Source of the DNA: Streptomyces sp. L-9-10
GTDB taxonomy: Bacteria > Actinomycetota > Actinomycetes > Streptomycetales > Streptomycetaceae
Reading direction: 5' to 3'
Length of the DNA: 64,000 nt
Assembly: GCF_004151105.1 (NCBI RefSeq)
Contig: NZ_PHRF01000041.1
Coordinates: 62,001 to 126,000 of the forward strand
A model generated the notes under the pieces. The model worked only from the letters and a program-made list of their open reading frames with translations, was not told the DNA's origin and did not search any database. Numbering within the stretch: position 1 is the stretch's first letter; the number at the start of each line of letters is the position of its first letter. Of this stretch, positions 9,177 to 16,819 are shown in pieces. Both the position numbers and the translations under genes were made by a program.

Positions 9177-9830
9177 GTGGATGCGAAACAGGGAAGACGC
9201 ACACCACCGCGCCGCGCAGCTCCGAGCCCGGCCACCAGGCCCGAAGCGCCTGCGGCCGAGGGGATCGGTGATCCGGGCGACGACCTGGCCGGCCTGGACG
9301 ACGGCCTGCTGGTGGCCCGGTCCGCCGAAGGGGACGATGACGCGTTCGCCGAGCTGGTCCACCGCCACAGCGCACCACTGCTGGCGCTGGCTTACCACAT
9401 GCTGCGCAACGTCCCGGACGCCGAGGAGGTCGTACAGGACGCCTTCATCAGCGCCTGGCGGCGGCTGCCGGAGTTCCGCGGGGACGCGACGTTCCATACA
9501 TGGATGTACCGCATCGTCACGAATCGATGCCTCAATGTCCTGCGCGGGCGCGCGCCTTCGGTGTCCTTGGACGCCGTTCCCGAACCGGCGGCCCACGACG
9601 CCGGTGGGGAACCCGCCCGTGCCGCCGAAAGCGCGGCCGCCACGGCGGCGTTGGTCCAGGCGCTCCACCGTCTCCAGTCCGGCCAGCGTGCCTGCTGGAT
9701 CTTGCGTGAGCTGCACGGACTGTCGTACCAGGACGTCGCACAGGTCCTGGGGGAGAGCGAACAGACCGTTCGCGGCAGGCTCTTCCGGGCACGGCGCACC
9801 CTGATGAAGGAGATGTCCTCATGGCGCTAG
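9177..9830 (+). CDS. ECF RNA polymerase sigma factor
   Basis: 217 residues from GTG 9177-9179 with GGGAAG just upstream. The frame is open further upstream, but that part overlaps the divergent gene and is not sigma-like. Region 2 is at about residues 45-110 (DAFAELVHRHSAPLLALAYH, DAEEVVQDAFISAWRRLPEF, TFHTWMYRIVTNRCLNVLRG), followed by a Pro/Ala-rich linker and region 4 near residues 160-212 (RACWILRELHGLSYQDVAQV and VRGRLFRARR). It is a group 4 sigma factor that directs RNA polymerase to a small regulon. It overlaps the downstream anti-sigma gene by 10 bases, so the two are translationally coupled. Confidence 0.93.
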   Translation: MDAKQGRRTPPRRAAPSPATRPEAPAAEGIGDPGDDLAGLDDGLLVARSAEGDDDAFAELVHRHSAPLLALAYHMLRNVPDAEEVVQDAFISAWRRLPEFRGDATFHTWMYRIVTNRCLNVLRGRAPSVSLDAVPEPAAHDAGGEPARAAESAAATAALVQALHRLQSGQRACWILRELHGLSYQDVAQVLGESEQTVRGRLFRARRTLMKEMSSWR

Positions 9831-10453
9831 ACGACCCCCGTGCCACATGCCCGTGCGACGAGCCGGCGGCCTCGCACCAGGACGTCGACGCCGCGGAACT
9901 CGTCGGGGACGAGCGGCTGCCGTGCGGGCGACTGGTGGGCCATGTCTGGCAGCAGGCCCGCGCCCCCCTCGACCAGAACGACGCCCACACGGCCGACTGC
10001 CCGTTCTGCCGGCAGGCGGTCGAGGGTCTGGCAGCCCTGGACAACACCACCCGCACACTGCGTGCGGAACACCTCGGCGCTCACTCGGTCGCCCGGCGGA
10101 TCATGCGCGCGGTACGCGCCGAGGTGCGGCTCGGCCGACTGCTGCCCTTGGACGATCCCGCGCAAGGACTGTGGATCGCGGAGACCGCGGCGGCGAAGGT
10201 CCTGCGCGGAGCCGCTGACCGCGTCCCCGGAGTGCGCGCCGCGAGCTGCCGCATCGGCCCCGTCGGCGGCGGTACCCACGTGATCGTCACCATGACCCTC
10301 GCCATGACTCTCGACCAGCCCCTCCCCGCTCGGGCGACCGCGGTCCGCCGGGCCGTCGCGTACGCCGGTGTGCGAGAGCTCGGCCTCGCCATCAGTGGCA
10401 TCGACCTGAGGGTCGTGTCCGTATGGGAGCCTCTGACATCGCCCCCCACATGA
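9821..10453 (+). CDS. Zinc-finger anti-sigma factor with Asp23-like C-terminal domain
   Basis: 210 residues from ATG 9821, with AAGGAG upstream, inside the end of the sigma gene. Residues ~55-62 read HTADCPFC, which fits the Hx3Cx2C zinc anti-sigma (ZAS) motif and implies binding of the upstream ECF factor. There is no membrane helix. Residues ~125-205 look like an Asp23/Gls24 alkaline-shock domain (ETAAAKVLRGAADRVPGV, a central strand pair, then GVRELGLAISGIDLRVVSVW). This looks like a soluble anti-sigma in which an Asp23-like domain replaces the usual membrane sensor. The ZAS call is firm; the Asp23 call is by pattern similarity to the 12105-12545 protein. Confidence 0.75.
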   Translation: MALDDPRATCPCDEPAASHQDVDAAELVGDERLPCGRLVGHVWQQARAPLDQNDAHTADCPFCRQAVEGLAALDNTTRTLRAEHLGAHSVARRIMRAVRAEVRLGRLLPLDDPAQGLWIAETAAAKVLRGAADRVPGVRAASCRIGPVGGGTHVIVTMTLAMTLDQPLPARATAVRRAVAYAGVRELGLAISGIDLRVVSVWEPLTSPPT

Positions 10454-10484
10454 CCCGCGACGGCATACCGGAACCCGTCACCAT

Positions 10485-11381
10485 CTATTCGTCTTCGTCT
10501 TCGTCTTCGCCGTCTTCGTCTTCGGCCGCGTCCTCGGCCTCGTCCGCTTCCGCTTCCGCTTCCCGTTCCTCGTCTTCGAGGGCTTCTTCGTGGGTGCGGA
10601 CGACTTCGCCGTCGCGGATCTCACCACGCCAGCCGTCGGCGTCTTCGTCGGCGAGAGTCACGTAGCGCTGGAAATGCTTCAGGTCCAGCCGGAGCCGACG
10701 CCCTTGAGCTCGCCAGATGTTGCCCGTCTTCTCGAAGAATCCCGAAGCGTAGTACTCGACCACCACGACGACGCGCGTCAGGTCCGGGGTCAACTCGTGG
10801 AAACTCACGGCTCCGTGGGTGGTGCCCTTGGCGCCCTCCGAGGTCCAGACGATCCGCTCGTCCGGCACCTGCTCCTGCACGCTGGCCTTCCAACTCCGGT
10901 TGGAGGGGCCGACCTTGAGCTTCCAGTCCGATTCGATCTCATCGGACATATTGACGCTGCGCACTCCTTTGGTGAACGAACTGAAATCCTCGAACTGCGT
11001 CCACTGGTCATACACACTGCGCAGTGGCAGCCCTATGTCGATGACCTCGACGATATTGGTGGTCTTCGTGTCGCCCGCTTTCCCCCCGCCCCCGCCCAGC
11101 GCCTCCTTGGCGCCGGAAACGACCTTGTCCTTGGCGCCCGTGAGGCCCTGGGAGAGAAGATCCTTCACCGGCGATCCACCGCCGAGGACACGTTTGCCGA
11201 GGGCGAGCACGCCTCCGCCGCCCTTCCCGGAGTCCGTGGGATCGGCGAGATCCGTCAGTTTGCCGACGGCCGAGCCCACGATGCGCTGGGCTCGCGCTCC
11301 GACGTAATTGCCGAGTTCCGTGCGCAGTTCCTGGAGCGGGGAAGCGACGTCGGTTCCCGGGCGTTCATCCGTCTTGGCCAT
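10485..11381 (-). CDS. GvpZ paralogue (SRPBCC protein)
   Basis: 298 residues from ATG 11379-11381. It is collinear with gvpZ at 4910-5848: the same helical Gly/Lys-rich start (PLQELRTELGNYVGARAQRI), the same SRPBCC core (LPLRSVYDQWTQFEDFSSF; WTSEGAKGTTHGAVSFHEL; YYASGFFEKTGNIWRAQGRR) and the same acidic tail, here Glu/Asp/Ala-rich. The two are clearly duplicates. It converges with the anti-sigma gene (stops 32 bp apart) and lies 6 bp downstream of the gvpY paralogue, exactly the spacing of the original pair. Confidence 0.85.
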   Translation of the reverse strand: MAKTDERPGTDVASPLQELRTELGNYVGARAQRIVGSAVGKLTDLADPTDSGKGGGGVLALGKRVLGGGSPVKDLLSQGLTGAKDKVVSGAKEALGGGGGKAGDTKTTNIVEVIDIGLPLRSVYDQWTQFEDFSSFTKGVRSVNMSDEIESDWKLKVGPSNRSWKASVQEQVPDERIVWTSEGAKGTTHGAVSFHELTPDLTRVVVVVEYYASGFFEKTGNIWRAQGRRLRLDLKHFQRYVTLADEDADGWRGEIRDGEVVRTHEEALEDEEREAEAEADEAEDAAEDEDGEDEDEDE

Positions 11382-11387
11382 CGCGGT

Positions 11388-12017
11388 TCACCTCCGCCTG
11401 CCCCGGCCGGCGGGAGGCTTCTTCGCCGCACTCCGCCCCGGTGCCTTGTCCTTTGCCGCCTTCCGGTCCGCCGCCTTCTTCTCCATGGCCTTCTTGGCCG
11501 GCGGATTCTTCGGCCCCGGCTTCCTGTCCGTGGGTTTCTCCGCAGGCGCCTGCCTCGTCGGTCGGCGCCGGGTGCGCCGGGGAGGCTCTTCTTCCTCCTC
11601 CTCCTCTTCCTGCTCTTCTTCTTCCTCCTCTTCCTCGGGTTCCTCCGGCGCGGAATCTTCGTAGGACTCCTCGTCGGGTTCCTCGTCCTCCGCCTCACTG
11701 TCCGCTTCGCTTTCCAGCAAGGAGCGCGTCCGCTGCTGGAGGGCATCAGTGACCGATGCGACACCTCGGTTCGTCATTCCTGACAAAGCGGAACGCCCGG
11801 AAGTCAGCAACTCGCCCCGAACCTGCTCGCTGAGCTGACCGAACTGGGGACTTTCGGCGAGTTTCCTGATTCCCTGGCCGATCAGGGACAAGGGATCCAG
11901 ACTCCGGCCCGCTACGACGGACAGAAGGCCGAGGGCGAGCTTCCCGTTCTTTGTGCGTCCGACGACATAACCCGCCGCGACGCCCGCGGCCAGAGTCGCC
12001 TTGGTGCTGGTGTCCAT
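11388..12017 (-). CDS. GvpY paralogue
   Basis: 209 residues from ATG 12015-12017. It shares the architecture of gvpY: an N-terminal TKATLAAGVAAGYVVGRTKNG segment (compare TKVTLAAAVAAGYVLGRTRKG in gvpY), an acidic middle rich in Glu/Asp, and a Lys/Pro/Arg-rich tail ending RGRRR. With the gvpZ paralogue it forms a duplicated two-gene unit outside the main gvp operon, next to the sigma/Asp23 genes. This suggests a role tied to envelope stress rather than, or in addition to, vesicles. Confidence 0.8.
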   Translation of the reverse strand: MDTSTKATLAAGVAAGYVVGRTKNGKLALGLLSVVAGRSLDPLSLIGQGIRKLAESPQFGQLSEQVRGELLTSGRSALSGMTNRGVASVTDALQQRTRSLLESEADSEAEDEEPDEESYEDSAPEEPEEEEEEEEQEEEEEEEEPPRRTRRRPTRQAPAEKPTDRKPGPKNPPAKKAMEKKAADRKAAKDKAPGRSAAKKPPAGRGRRR

Positions 12018-12104
12018 AGCATTTCCTCTGAAGAATGCGGTCTCTGCTGCCCAGCGGGCGCCTTCGTCTCCACGAAGGGTGACGGACCCTCGCGGGCCGG
12101 GTCA

Positions 12105-12545
12105 TCACCGTGCGCGGGCGGGCTCCCGTGATCTGTCCTCCTCGTCGTCCATGCCGGGTACGTGTACGTCGAGAACGCTCACGTTGGTTTCCACGACCTC
12201 CCGCCCCGTCATTCTTTCCACCGCGTCGGTGACGTTGGAGCGGATGTTGTCGGCGGCTTCTTCGATCGGTGTCCCGTACTCGACGACGATGTCGAGGTCG
12301 ATCGCCGCCTGCTTCTCGCCGACTTCGACCTTCACGCCCCTGGCGGGGTCGTCCGAGCGGCCGACCTTGTCGCGCATGGCACCGAGGGTCCTGGACACAC
12401 CCCCACCCATCGCGTACACGCCGGGCGTCTCCCGGGCCGCTATACCGGCGATGGTGGATACCACCGCGTCCGCGATATCCGTCTTTCCCTTCACCGCGCC
12501 GTTTCTGCCGGTGTGCGCCGAGGGTGCGGTCGCGCTTGTTTCCAT
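12105..12545 (-). CDS. Asp23/Gls24 family envelope stress protein
   Basis: 146 residues from ATG 12543-12545, chosen because AAGGAG lies just upstream; an earlier ATG lacks one. The core DIADAVVSTIAGIAARETPG, VDLDIVVEYG-type strand (IDLDIVVEYGTPIEEAADN) and DAVERMTGREVVETNVSVLD are the Asp23 signature (residues ~25-125). Asp23 proteins assemble on the membrane through small anchor proteins in Gram-positive bacteria and respond to alkaline/cell-wall stress. It is read toward the gvpY/Z paralogues, 87 bp away, possibly co-transcribed. Confidence 0.9.
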   Translation of the reverse strand: METSATAPSAHTGRNGAVKGKTDIADAVVSTIAGIAARETPGVYAMGGGVSRTLGAMRDKVGRSDDPARGVKVEVGEKQAAIDLDIVVEYGTPIEEAADNIRSNVTDAVERMTGREVVETNVSVLDVHVPGMDDEEDRSREPARAR

Positions 12546-12617
12546 GACGGACTCCTTCGCTGTTCGAGTCGAGTGAGATGTCGGGTGAGAGTGAGCCATG
12601 ACGGCCACGTCCGATGG

Positions 12618-13007
12618 TCAGTTCTGCGAGTCCTTGCGGTCCCGTGCGTCCTGGGGGTCGACCCCGGTGTGGGCGGTGGCGTCCCTGCTTCCGCTGGGGC
12701 GCCGCGTGCGCCCCTTCGGGCCGGTGTCGTGCATGCCCTCGCTCTTGGATTTCCTTGCCTGGTCCTCGCCGCGCCGGGAGCGGCTCTCGACCGGTGTGCC
12801 CTCGGTCGACCGCTTCTTGTCCTCGGCGGAGGGCTCGCGGCGCGCGTCGGAATCGGGGGCGTAGCGGTCCGGGTGGAAGGAGCGATGTGCGCTGGGGTTG
12901 TCCTGTTGGGAGGTCTCGTCCACGTCCGGTGACCATCCGTGCTGATCGCGTCCCTTGAACCGGCCCGGGCTCTCGCCTTGCGGGTCGCGGCTGTTTTTCT
13001 TCGGCAT
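12618..13007 (-). CDS. Charged, low-complexity hypothetical protein
   Basis: 129 residues from ATG 13005-13007, preceded by GAAGG. It opens MPKKNSRDPQGE and is composed almost entirely of charged and polar residues (Arg, Asp, Lys, Ser, Gly, His) with no hydrophobic core, so it is probably intrinsically disordered. Family and function are not recognised. It sits upstream of the Asp23 gene in the same direction. Coding status is supported by the ribosome-binding site and codon bias only. Confidence 0.55.
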   Translation of the reverse strand: MPKKNSRDPQGESPGRFKGRDQHGWSPDVDETSQQDNPSAHRSFHPDRYAPDSDARREPSAEDKKRSTEGTPVESRSRRGEDQARKSKSEGMHDTGPKGRTRRPSGSRDATAHTGVDPQDARDRKDSQN

Positions 13008-13089
13008 GAGTAGGGCCTTCCTGTCGAGCTCTCGCGTGCCCCGGGCGAGCGGCGGCACATACTCCCGAGTGTACGCAAATCACCCAAAA

Positions 13090-13095
13090 GGGTAC
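13090..13095 (+). promoter_or_regulatory. Possible SigB-type -10 element
   Basis: GGGTAC at 13090-13095 in an unusually AT-rich stretch between divergent genes matches the -10 consensus (GGGTAY) of Streptomyces SigB promoters. A GTGT -35-like element lies 17 nt upstream, one nt longer than the usual range, so this is only tentative. Confidence 0.25.
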
Positions 13096-13251
13096 TTTTC
13101 AGAGTCTCCGCCCAGGGGTCGGTGGGGCGACAGTCCGGGCGCCCCTCGCGCCCGGCCACGCTTGCGGGGGTGGACGCACCGGCGCAGGGTTGAGAAGGCG
13201 GCCATGGCGTCCGCTTCGCCCCGTTCTTGCCTGCTTTCTCAGGAGGAAAGG

Positions 13252-14337
13252 TTGACCGCTGAAGCGACTTCTTCCGTCGGACGCGCTTCCTTCGCGGACT
13301 CCCGTCCGGGCTCTCCGCCGGAATCGGGGGAGGCGAGTGCCGACGACCGCGCGGCGCTGTGCCGACCGGTCGCGGCGCGTTTCTCGGCCTGGGTCGAGGA
13401 CTCCTCGGCGGAGGTTCCCCTGCCTGGCGGGGGCCGTACCCCGGAGCGGTTCCGGGTCCTCTCCGATCTGGGCCGGGAGGATCTGTGCCTCGCGCGCCTG
13501 GGTGAGGGACACCTCGACGCGACCGCGATCCTCGATGAACTGGGTGGTGCGCCGCCGGGCCCCGGCGAGCGCTGGGGCGTATGGGCGGCGCATCCACCGG
13601 GCCCCGGACTCCTGGCGAACCGGCACGGTGGCGGCTGGCAGTTGAACGGTGTCAAGCCGTACTGTTCCGGCGCTCATGTCTGTACGCACGCGCTGGTCAC
13701 CGCGGACAGCGACGAGGGACGCCGTCTGTTCGCCGTACGCACCGGCCACCCCGGGATCGAGCCCGTGCCGGGCACCTGGCAGGCGATCGGCATGGCCGGC
13801 AGCGACACCCCCGACATCGGGTTCTCCGCCGTGCCCGCCGAACCGGTGGGCGGCGCCGGGGACTACCTCGACCGCCCCGGCTTCCCGCACGGCGGCATCG
13901 GCGTCGCCGCTTGCTGGCTCGGCGGAGCGCACGCTGTGGCCGACACCCTGCTCGCGGCGGCAGGGAAGCGCACCCCCGACGCCCACACCGCGGTCCACTT
14001 GGGCGCCGTGGACGTACTGCTCAGCTCGGCGCGCACGGTCCTGGAACAGGCGGGCGCCGACATCGACGACGACCCGCTGGACGCGCGGGGCGGCGCGCGC
14101 GTGCGCGGCCTGCGCACGCGCGCCCTGGCCGAGATGGTCTGCACCGAGGTCCTCACCCGGGTGGGACGCGCCACGGGCGCGGGTCCGTTGTGCCACGACG
14201 CGCGGCACGCCAAGGCCGTGGCCGATCTGACCGTCTACATCCGTCAGCATCACGCCGAGCGCGACCTCGCGGAACTGGGACAACTGCTCGCCGGAAACCT
14301 CGCCGGAAATCTCGGCGGGGACGGGGACACCCGGTGA
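13252..14337 (+). CDS. Acyl-CoA dehydrogenase-like protein
   Basis: 361 residues if read from TTG 13252, which has a perfect AGGAGG 5 nt upstream (13241-13246). An ATG at 13204 would give 377 residues but has no ribosome-binding site. It keeps the general acyl-CoA dehydrogenase fold: middle-domain strands (WQLNGVKPYCSGAHVCTHAL; GMAGSDTPDIGFSAVPAEPV) and a helical C-terminal domain (TRALAEMVCTEVLTRVGRAT; ARHAKAVADLTVYIRQHHAE). It may oxidise an acyl or amine substrate with FAD. First gene of a four-gene operon with 4-nt overlaps. Confidence 0.8.
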   Translation: MTAEATSSVGRASFADSRPGSPPESGEASADDRAALCRPVAARFSAWVEDSSAEVPLPGGGRTPERFRVLSDLGREDLCLARLGEGHLDATAILDELGGAPPGPGERWGVWAAHPPGPGLLANRHGGGWQLNGVKPYCSGAHVCTHALVTADSDEGRRLFAVRTGHPGIEPVPGTWQAIGMAGSDTPDIGFSAVPAEPVGGAGDYLDRPGFPHGGIGVAACWLGGAHAVADTLLAAAGKRTPDAHTAVHLGAVDVLLSSARTVLEQAGADIDDDPLDARGGARVRGLRTRALAEMVCTEVLTRVGRATGAGPLCHDARHAKAVADLTVYIRQHHAERDLAELGQLLAGNLAGNLGGDGDTR

Positions 14338-15098
14338 CCGGCGTACGGCAGGCGGCGGCCGAGGCCATCGACGGGCCGGGCACTCCCGAAGCGCGGTGGG
14401 CGTCCTGGGAAGGCCTGCGTCGCCTGCCCGTCGCGGAACTTCCCGTCGGCCCCGTGGTGGTTGTCGCCGCACACCCGGACGATGAAGTGCTCGGCTTCGG
14501 CGGCTCCTTGGCCGCTCTCGCGGAGGCGGGCACCGAGGTGCGTCTGCTGTCGGTCACCGATGGTGAAGGCTCACACCCGCGCAGCGCGCGGATCACGCCC
14601 GACCGGCTGGCCGCGGTCCGCGCGGGCGAGCTGCGGGCCGCCCTTGCCGAGCTGGGCCTGACAGGACCGCCACCGCGACGGCTGAGCCTCCCGGACACCC
14701 GGGTGCACCGGCACGAGCCGCAACTGCGGGACAGCATCGCCGGACTGCTCGGAGAGGCCGGCGCCGCTCTCTGTGTCGCACCGTGGACAGGGGACCTGCA
14801 CAGCGACCACGAGGCCGCGGGCCGGGCCGCGGCGGCCGCCTGTCTGACGGCGGGGGTCCCGCTGTGGCTCTATCCCGTGTGGATGTGGCACTGGGCGCGC
14901 CCCGCGGACCCGCGCGTCCCCTGGCGGAGCGCCGTACGCATCCCGCTCACGAGCGGGGCACTGGAGCGCAAGAGGCGTGCCATCGAACGGTTCGTCAGCC
15001 AGATCGCGCCACTCGTGGACGGCGCGGAGAACGCGGCGATCCTGCCGGCGGAGGAGCGGGCGCACCACAGCAGGCCCTACGAGGTGGTGTTCCGGTGA
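14334..15098 (+). CDS. PIG-L family deacetylase
   Basis: 254 residues, GTG start at 14334-14336 overlapping the previous stop (GTGA). It has the zinc-binding AHPDDE motif in VVVVAAHPDDEVLGFGG near residue 45, and a later HSDHEAAG segment that supplies the third ligand. PIG-L/LmbE enzymes remove N-acetyl or N-acyl groups from sugars (GlcNAc-PI, mycothiol and bacillithiol precursors, antibiotics). With a glycosyltransferase in the same operon, it probably deacetylates a GlcNAc-containing intermediate. Confidence 0.9.
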   Translation: MTGVRQAAAEAIDGPGTPEARWASWEGLRRLPVAELPVGPVVVVAAHPDDEVLGFGGSLAALAEAGTEVRLLSVTDGEGSHPRSARITPDRLAAVRAGELRAALAELGLTGPPPRRLSLPDTRVHRHEPQLRDSIAGLLGEAGAALCVAPWTGDLHSDHEAAGRAAAAACLTAGVPLWLYPVWMWHWARPADPRVPWRSAVRIPLTSGALERKRRAIERFVSQIAPLVDGAENAAILPAEERAHHSRPYEVVFR

Positions 15099-15712
15099 GC
15101 ACGCCCGCCGCCTACTTCGAGGCGATGTACGACGCGTCGCCCGACCCCTGGGGTCTGGCGGAACGCTGGTACGAGCAGCGCAAGTACGCCCTGACACTCG
15201 CGTCCCTGCCGCGCCGCCGCTACCGCCGCGCTTTCGAACCCGGCTGTTCCGTAGGGGTGTTGACGGCGCTGCTCGCCGCCCGCTGCGACCGGCTGCTCTC
15301 CACCGACCGTGTCCCCTCCGCGGTCAGGACGGCCTCCCGGCGCGTACACGATCTGCCGCACGTCGAGGTGCGTCGGCTGACCGTCCCCGACGAGTGGCCG
15401 CCGGGCACCTTCGACCTCGTCGTCCTGTCCGAAGTCCTCTACTACTTCGACGATCACACACTGGACCGGCTGTTCACACGTGTCATGGACAGCCTCGAAC
15501 CCGGTGGGACGCTCGTCACCGCGCACTGGGACCACCCCGTCCCCGAACACCGGCGCGTCGGCTCGGAACTGGCCCCGCTGGCGGCCTCCCTGCCCGGCCT
15601 GAGCCTGTTCGCGGCCTACCGCGATCCCGACTTCACCCTGAGTGTCCTCACCCGTCGCCACCCCGACGGGAGCGCCGGGCCGTCGCCGGCCGCCGACGAG
15701 GGGTTGGTGTGA
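15095..15712 (+). CDS. NodS-like SAM-dependent methyltransferase
   Basis: 205 residues from GTG 15095-15097, overlapping the PIG-L stop. The N-terminal AAYFEAMYDASPDPWGLAER and YEQRKYALTLASLPRRRY are characteristic of NodS-type enzymes. The SAM-binding motif I is degenerate but present (AFEPGCSVGVLTALLAA), followed by LVVLSEVLYYFDDHTLDRLF. NodS N-methylates deacetylated chito-oligosaccharides in rhizobia. The PIG-L partner here supplies the matching free amine, so N-methylation of an amino-sugar is a reasonable guess. Confidence 0.85.
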   Translation: MSTPAAYFEAMYDASPDPWGLAERWYEQRKYALTLASLPRRRYRRAFEPGCSVGVLTALLAARCDRLLSTDRVPSAVRTASRRVHDLPHVEVRRLTVPDEWPPGTFDLVVLSEVLYYFDDHTLDRLFTRVMDSLEPGGTLVTAHWDHPVPEHRRVGSELAPLAASLPGLSLFAAYRDPDFTLSVLTRRHPDGSAGPSPAADEGLV

Positions 15713-16461
15713 ACACCGCACCGGCCGTGTGCGTGGTCGTCATTCCCGCGCACAACGAGGCCGCCACCCTCCCGGCGGCACTGCGGAGTGTGCGCACGGC
15801 CGCCCGCCATCCGGCGCTGACCGGCGTCGGTGTACTGACCGTGGTCACGGCCGACGACTGCGGCGACGACACCGCCGCCGTCGCGCGAGCGCTCGGCGCA
15901 CACGTCGTCGAGATCCCCCGCCGGAATGTGGGCGCCGCCCGCGCCGCCGGGATCGCGCGGGCCCTGGACATCCTCCGTCACCACCGGGACGGTGTCTGGA
16001 TCGCCTCCACGGACGCGGACACGGTCGTGCCCTCCCACTGGCTCGCCCACCAGCTGCACCACGCGCGCGGCGGCTGGGACTGCGTCGTCGGTACGGTGCG
16101 CGTCGCGCCGCACCCTTCGCTCACCGCCGCGGCGGCCGTCCGGCACGACGCCGGCTACTTCGCCGGCCGCCCGAGCGCGGTCGGCGGCTGGTCACATCCT
16201 CATGTGCACGGCGCCAACTTGGGAGTGGCCGCCGCCTCCTATCACCGGGTCGGCGGCTTTCCCGAGCTGAGACACGGTGAGGACCGCGCGCTGGTCGCCG
16301 CCCTCGAACGGGCCGGTCGACGGATCGTACGCACCGACCAGTGCCCCGTCCTCACCTCGGGCCGGACCACCCCCAGGGCCCCCTACGGTCTGGGGGCCCT
16401 GCTCCGTTCGACGGCACAGGACCTGTCCGGTTCCGGGCACGGCCGCGGGGACCGGCCGTAG
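15709..16461 (+). CDS. Family 2 glycosyltransferase
   Basis: 250 residues from GTG 15709-15711, overlapping the methyltransferase stop. A GT-A fold begins VCVVVIPAHNEAATLPAALR; the metal-binding DxD region is STDADTVVP near residue 100; the acceptor region reads HVHGANLGVAAASYHRVGGF followed by HGEDRALVAALERAG. No membrane helices are seen. It probably transfers a sugar from a nucleotide donor in the same pathway as the deacetylase and methyltransferase. Confidence 0.9.
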   Translation: MNTAPAVCVVVIPAHNEAATLPAALRSVRTAARHPALTGVGVLTVVTADDCGDDTAAVARALGAHVVEIPRRNVGAARAAGIARALDILRHHRDGVWIASTDADTVVPSHWLAHQLHHARGGWDCVVGTVRVAPHPSLTAAAAVRHDAGYFAGRPSAVGGWSHPHVHGANLGVAAASYHRVGGFPELRHGEDRALVAALERAGRRIVRTDQCPVLTSGRTTPRAPYGLGALLRSTAQDLSGSGHGRGDRP

Positions 16462-16552
16462 CTTCGCCACAGCCGCGCGAGGGCCGCCCGCGGGTTTACC
16501 CGGGGGTCATCCGGGGATCTCTGACATGGGGGACTCCATGATCGGAGGCAAC

Positions 16553-16708
16553 ATGATCATCGTCGGAGTCATTCTGCTGATCATCGGTTTCGTGGTCGGC
16601 ATCCACGTTCTGTGGACGATCGGCATCATCCTGGCAGCGATCGGCATCGTGCTCTGGGCACTCGGAGCGCTGGGGCACGCGGTCGGCGGCCGGCGGCATT
16701 ACTGGTGA
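16553..16708 (+). CDS. DUF6131-like small membrane protein
   Basis: 51 residues. Of three in-frame ATGs (16526, 16538, 16553) the third has GGAGG 4 nt upstream and gives the usual family start MIIVGVILLIIGFVVGIHVL. Two hydrophobic helices are followed by LGHAVGGRRHYW, the conserved C-terminus of this actinobacterial peptide family. Function unknown; probably a small integral membrane peptide. Confidence 0.8.
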   Translation: MIIVGVILLIIGFVVGIHVLWTIGIILAAIGIVLWALGALGHAVGGRRHYW

Positions 16709-16742
16709 CACTTCTGGTGCGTTCGTGACGCCCCTGGCGCGC

Positions 16743-16770
16743 GCCCTCAGCCGGCTGTCCGGCCGAGGGC
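16743..16770. terminator. Hairpin between convergent genes
   Basis: A 12-bp inverted repeat with one mismatch (GCCCTCAGCCGG at 16743-16754, GC-rich complement at 16759-16770) and a CTGT loop, between the DUF6131 peptide and the convergent gudD. Probable bidirectional terminator. Confidence 0.6.
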
Positions 16771-16819
16771 TCCTGGCCCTGTCAGACGTCGCGCGCGGCC
16801 ACCTCGTACCGCGGCGCCC

